Assembly: GCA_029778515.1 (NCBI GenBank)
Contig: JAKOQD010000377.1
Coordinates: 1 to 7,354 of the forward strand
DNA from: Actinomycetes bacterium
GTDB lineage: Bacteria; Actinomycetota; Actinomycetes; Propionibacteriales; Propionibacteriaceae
Direction of reading: 5' to 3'
DNA length: 7,354 bases
The notes under the pieces were generated by a model, which made no database searches, had not been told where the DNA came from, and worked only from the letters and a program-made list of their open reading frames with translations. Within the stretch, counting starts at the first letter, position 1. Each line of letters begins with the position of its first letter. The translations under genes were made by a program, and so were the position numbers. Below, piece by piece: positions 5,871 to 7,354 of the stretch.

Positions 5871-5926
5871 CTATGCCCTGAGCCCAGTCCGCTCGCGCTC
5901 TGCGTACCCTCCGCGGACCGTCCAGT

Positions 5927-6694
5927 TCAGCCGGCCAGCAGCGACTGGGCGCCGTCGATCCAGACCTCGGTGCCAGTGACGTGGTCGGCTGCGTCCGAGC
6001 CCAGGAAACAGATGAGCTCGGCGACCTGAGCTGCCGATCCGGGCCTCGAACCGGTGAGCGGAATCTGACCATGCGGGTACTCCACCGGAACGTGCAGGCC
6101 GTCAGTGTTCCGCTGCTCGGTGTTGTCATCGATTTCGGTCTCGATTGCCCCGGGACAGATGACATTCACCCGAACGCGGTGGCGGGCCAGTTCGACCGCG
6201 GCCATCTTCGCGAACGCAACCTGACCGGCCTTGCTGGTGGCGTACGCGGATGCGCCGCTGTTGGAGAACATTCGGGTGCCGTTCACCGAAGCTGTGACCA
6301 CGACCTTGAGCAGCGGCAGCGCATACTTCACGGTGAGGAAAGTGCCGGTCAGGTTCACCTCGATGGTGCGGGACCACTCCTCGACGCTCAGCTCTTCGAG
6401 AGGCGCCCAGACGCCGTTGATGCCGGCGTTGGCCACAACTACGTGCAGTTTGTTCCAGCGGCGTCCGACCTGCTCGAAGAGGCGCTCGACGGCGTCCGCA
6501 TCGCTCACTTCGGCGGCGAACGGCTCAGCCGCGCCACCTCGCGTCCGGATCTGCTCAACCACCGCGGCGGCACTGTCGAGGCTGTGCCCGACTACCGCCA
6601 CCTCCGCGCCCAGTTCGGCCAGCCGGACGGCACAAGCCTCGCCGATGCCCGAGCCCGCGCCGGTCACCAGCGCAACCTTCCCAGTGAAGTCCAT
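5927..6694 (-). CDS. short-chain dehydrogenase/reductase (SDR), classical type
   Basis: A 255-residue Rossmann-fold NAD(P)-dependent oxidoreductase. The cofactor motif TGAGSGIG is at 11-18, NAG at 89-91, active-site Asn114, catalytic Ser136 (TASVNG), Tyr151 and Lys155 (YATSK). The end, HVTGTEVWIDGAQSLL (237-252), is typical of one SDR subgroup. After beta-2 there is GHS (36-38) with no acidic residue, which may favour NADP(H), but this is weak. The substrate cannot be told. An in-frame TAG four codons upstream makes ATG 6694 the only sensible start; the AG-rich GAAGAGAG before it is a modest ribosome-binding site. Odd point: between helix E (ALPLLK, ending 130) and beta-5 (VVVTAS, from 131), the usual Gly-rich turn of about five residues is missing although the frame is intact. 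Upstream on the same strand is a DeoR-family gene, separated by the hairpin array. Confidence 0.9.
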   Translation of the reverse strand: MDFTGKVALVTGAGSGIGEACAVRLAELGAEVAVVGHSLDSAAAVVEQIRTRGGAAEPFAAEVSDADAVERLFEQVGRRWNKLHVVVANAGINGVWAPLEELSVEEWSRTIEVNLTGTFLTVKYALPLLKVVVTASVNGTRMFSNSGASAYATSKAGQVAFAKMAAVELARHRVRVNVICPGAIETEIDDNTEQRNTDGLHVPVEYPHGQIPLTGSRPGSAAQVAELICFLGSDAADHVTGTEVWIDGAQSLLAG

Positions 6695-6769
6695 GGCTCT
6701 CTTCTACCCAGTCGCCGCGCTGCGCATGCCGATTCCCGCGCTGCCTGTTTGCATCCCAGCCGGGCTCCA

Positions 6770-6980
6770 CCAGAGTGGACGGTTTGGCGCGGTGTTGCCG
6801 AGAAGCGGTCCACTCCATTTGGGCGGTGGCGGCTTCAGCGCGTGTCCGATCGCCAGAGTGGACGGTTTGGCGCGGTGTGTCGCCGAGCAACGGTCCACTC
6901 CATTTGGCGGTGGCGGCTTCAGCGCGTGTCCGATCGCCAGAGTGGACGGTTTGGCGGCGTCACAGCGAGGAACCGTCCAC
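6770..6980. repeat. Tandem array of 2.5 ~83-bp units, each carrying an inverted repeat
   Basis: Units start with CCAGAGTGGACGGTTTGG at 6770, 6853 and 6937 (periods of 83 and 84 bp); the third is partial. A 51-bp stretch is identical at 6822-6872 and 6906-6956. Each unit holds an inverted repeat: GAGTGGAC/GTCCACTC at 6773-6780 and 6808-6815, the same pair at 6856-6863 and 6893-6900, and a perfect 10-bp GTGGACGGTT/AACCGTCCAC at 6942-6951 and 6971-6980. Loops differ between units while the arms hold. The array fills most of the 300-bp gap between the DeoR-type gene stop (6995) and the dehydrogenase start (6694), both minus strand. The last hairpin is just past the DeoR-type stop and may act as a terminator, though no T-run follows. 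The remainder, 6695-6769, shows no feature I can support. Confidence 0.9.
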
Positions 6981-6994
6981 CTTGACGGCGCGGC

Positions 6995-7354
6995 TCAGGC
7001 GATCAGCACCCGGACGCCGAGCTCGCGCAGCGCCGACACCGACTCCTCGCCGATACCGGCATCGGTGATGACGCCGGCGACGTCGTGCAGCGGTAGCACG
7101 TTCACGAAGCCCGCGCGGCCGTACTTGGACGAATCCGCGAGCAGCCAGGTCTCCTCCGCGCGGGAGTGCATGGCGCGGATCGCGTCCGCCCCTTCGGCGA
7201 ACTGCGTAGTCAGGCCGCGTTCTGCGGTGAACCCGTCGGTGCCGATGAACGCGAGCCGCACGTTGTAGTCGCGGATCGTCGCCAACGCGCCGGAGCCGGT
7301 GAACGACTCGGTCTCGTGGTGGAACAGCCCGCCGGTGACGATCAGCCGCAGGCC
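6995..7354 (-). CDS. DeoR-family transcriptional regulator, C-terminal sensor domain (partial)
   Basis: The frame is open to the right edge and ends at TGA 6997-6995. The 119 residues seen are the end of a DeoR/GlpR-type repressor; the N-terminal helix-turn-helix lies outside the window. Recognisable sensor-domain motifs are FIGTDGFTAERGLTT, then AIRAMHSRAEETWLLADSSKYGR, and VITDAGI near the end. In this family the domain has an isomerase-like fold and binds a phosphorylated sugar or related metabolite, which releases the repressor from DNA. The target genes are not known; the same-strand dehydrogenase downstream is one candidate but is separated by the hairpin array. No internal start should be used: the frame runs unbroken upstream. 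Confidence 0.9.
   Translation of the reverse strand, partial: GLRLIVTGGLFHHETESFTGSGALATIRDYNVRLAFIGTDGFTAERGLTTQFAEGADAIRAMHSRAEETWLLADSSKYGRAGFVNVLPLHDVAGVITDAGIGEESVSALRELGVRVLIA

Noticed and set aside
6770..6980. CRISPR array
   Set aside because: Only two and a half units with an 83-84 bp period, an almost wholly conserved unit with no unique spacers, and no cas genes in view.
5981..7268. Two long plus-strand reading frames (334 and 345 residues) across the dehydrogenase gene and the hairpin array
   Set aside because: They are antisense to the dehydrogenase and to the DeoR-type gene and run through noncoding repeats. No motif appears, and the repeated peptides only reflect the DNA repeat.

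Overview
The window is GC-rich, gene-dense DNA with codon choice biased to G/C in third positions. The gene content points to a high-GC actinobacterium: a holin-superfamily III ('Actinobacterial Holin-X') protein next to a DUF3618 protein, an actinobacterial-type stand-alone NAD(P)H-hydrate dehydratase, and a DeoR-family regulator. A member of the Propionibacteriales or a related order is a reasonable guess, but genus cannot be read from this sequence.

Layout, left to right. (1) Positions 1-229 hold the 3' end of an alpha/beta hydrolase. A short intergenic gap follows, carrying a repeat of a type I recognise as dispersed (239-280), and then a small five-helix membrane protein of unknown role (317-838). 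(2) Positions 839-2188 hold an orphan AAA-type ATPase with a DUF4143-like C-terminus. It looks less GC-biased than its neighbours and is preceded by a 23-bp-period direct repeat, so it looks like an accessory insertion. (3) On the minus strand, a histidine phosphatase (3787-3059) is translationally coupled to nnrD (3072-2203), which repairs hydrated NAD(P)H. (4) Divergently, on the plus strand, a tightly coupled three-gene operon (3969-5793) encodes a one-helix membrane protein with a long amphipathic N-terminus, a Holin-X-type two-helix protein and a DUF3618 protein. All joins are 4-nt ATGA overlaps, so the products are probably made in fixed ratio and act together at the membrane. The operon ends in a strong, nearly symmetric hairpin (5826-5870) that can serve both strands. 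(5) On the minus strand, a short-chain dehydrogenase (6694-5927) follows the 3' end of a DeoR-family regulator (7354-6995). The 300 bp between them contain a striking tandem array of two and a half ~83-bp units, each with an inverted repeat.

Functional reading: most of the window is ordinary chromosomal housekeeping and stress content. The parts that annotation does not explain are the hairpin array at 6770-6980, the tandem repeat before the ATPase, the unusual start region (possible CTG initiation) of the stress-type operon, and a small apparent in-frame deletion in the dehydrogenase. I found no RNA gene, CRISPR array, transposase or clear defence system.
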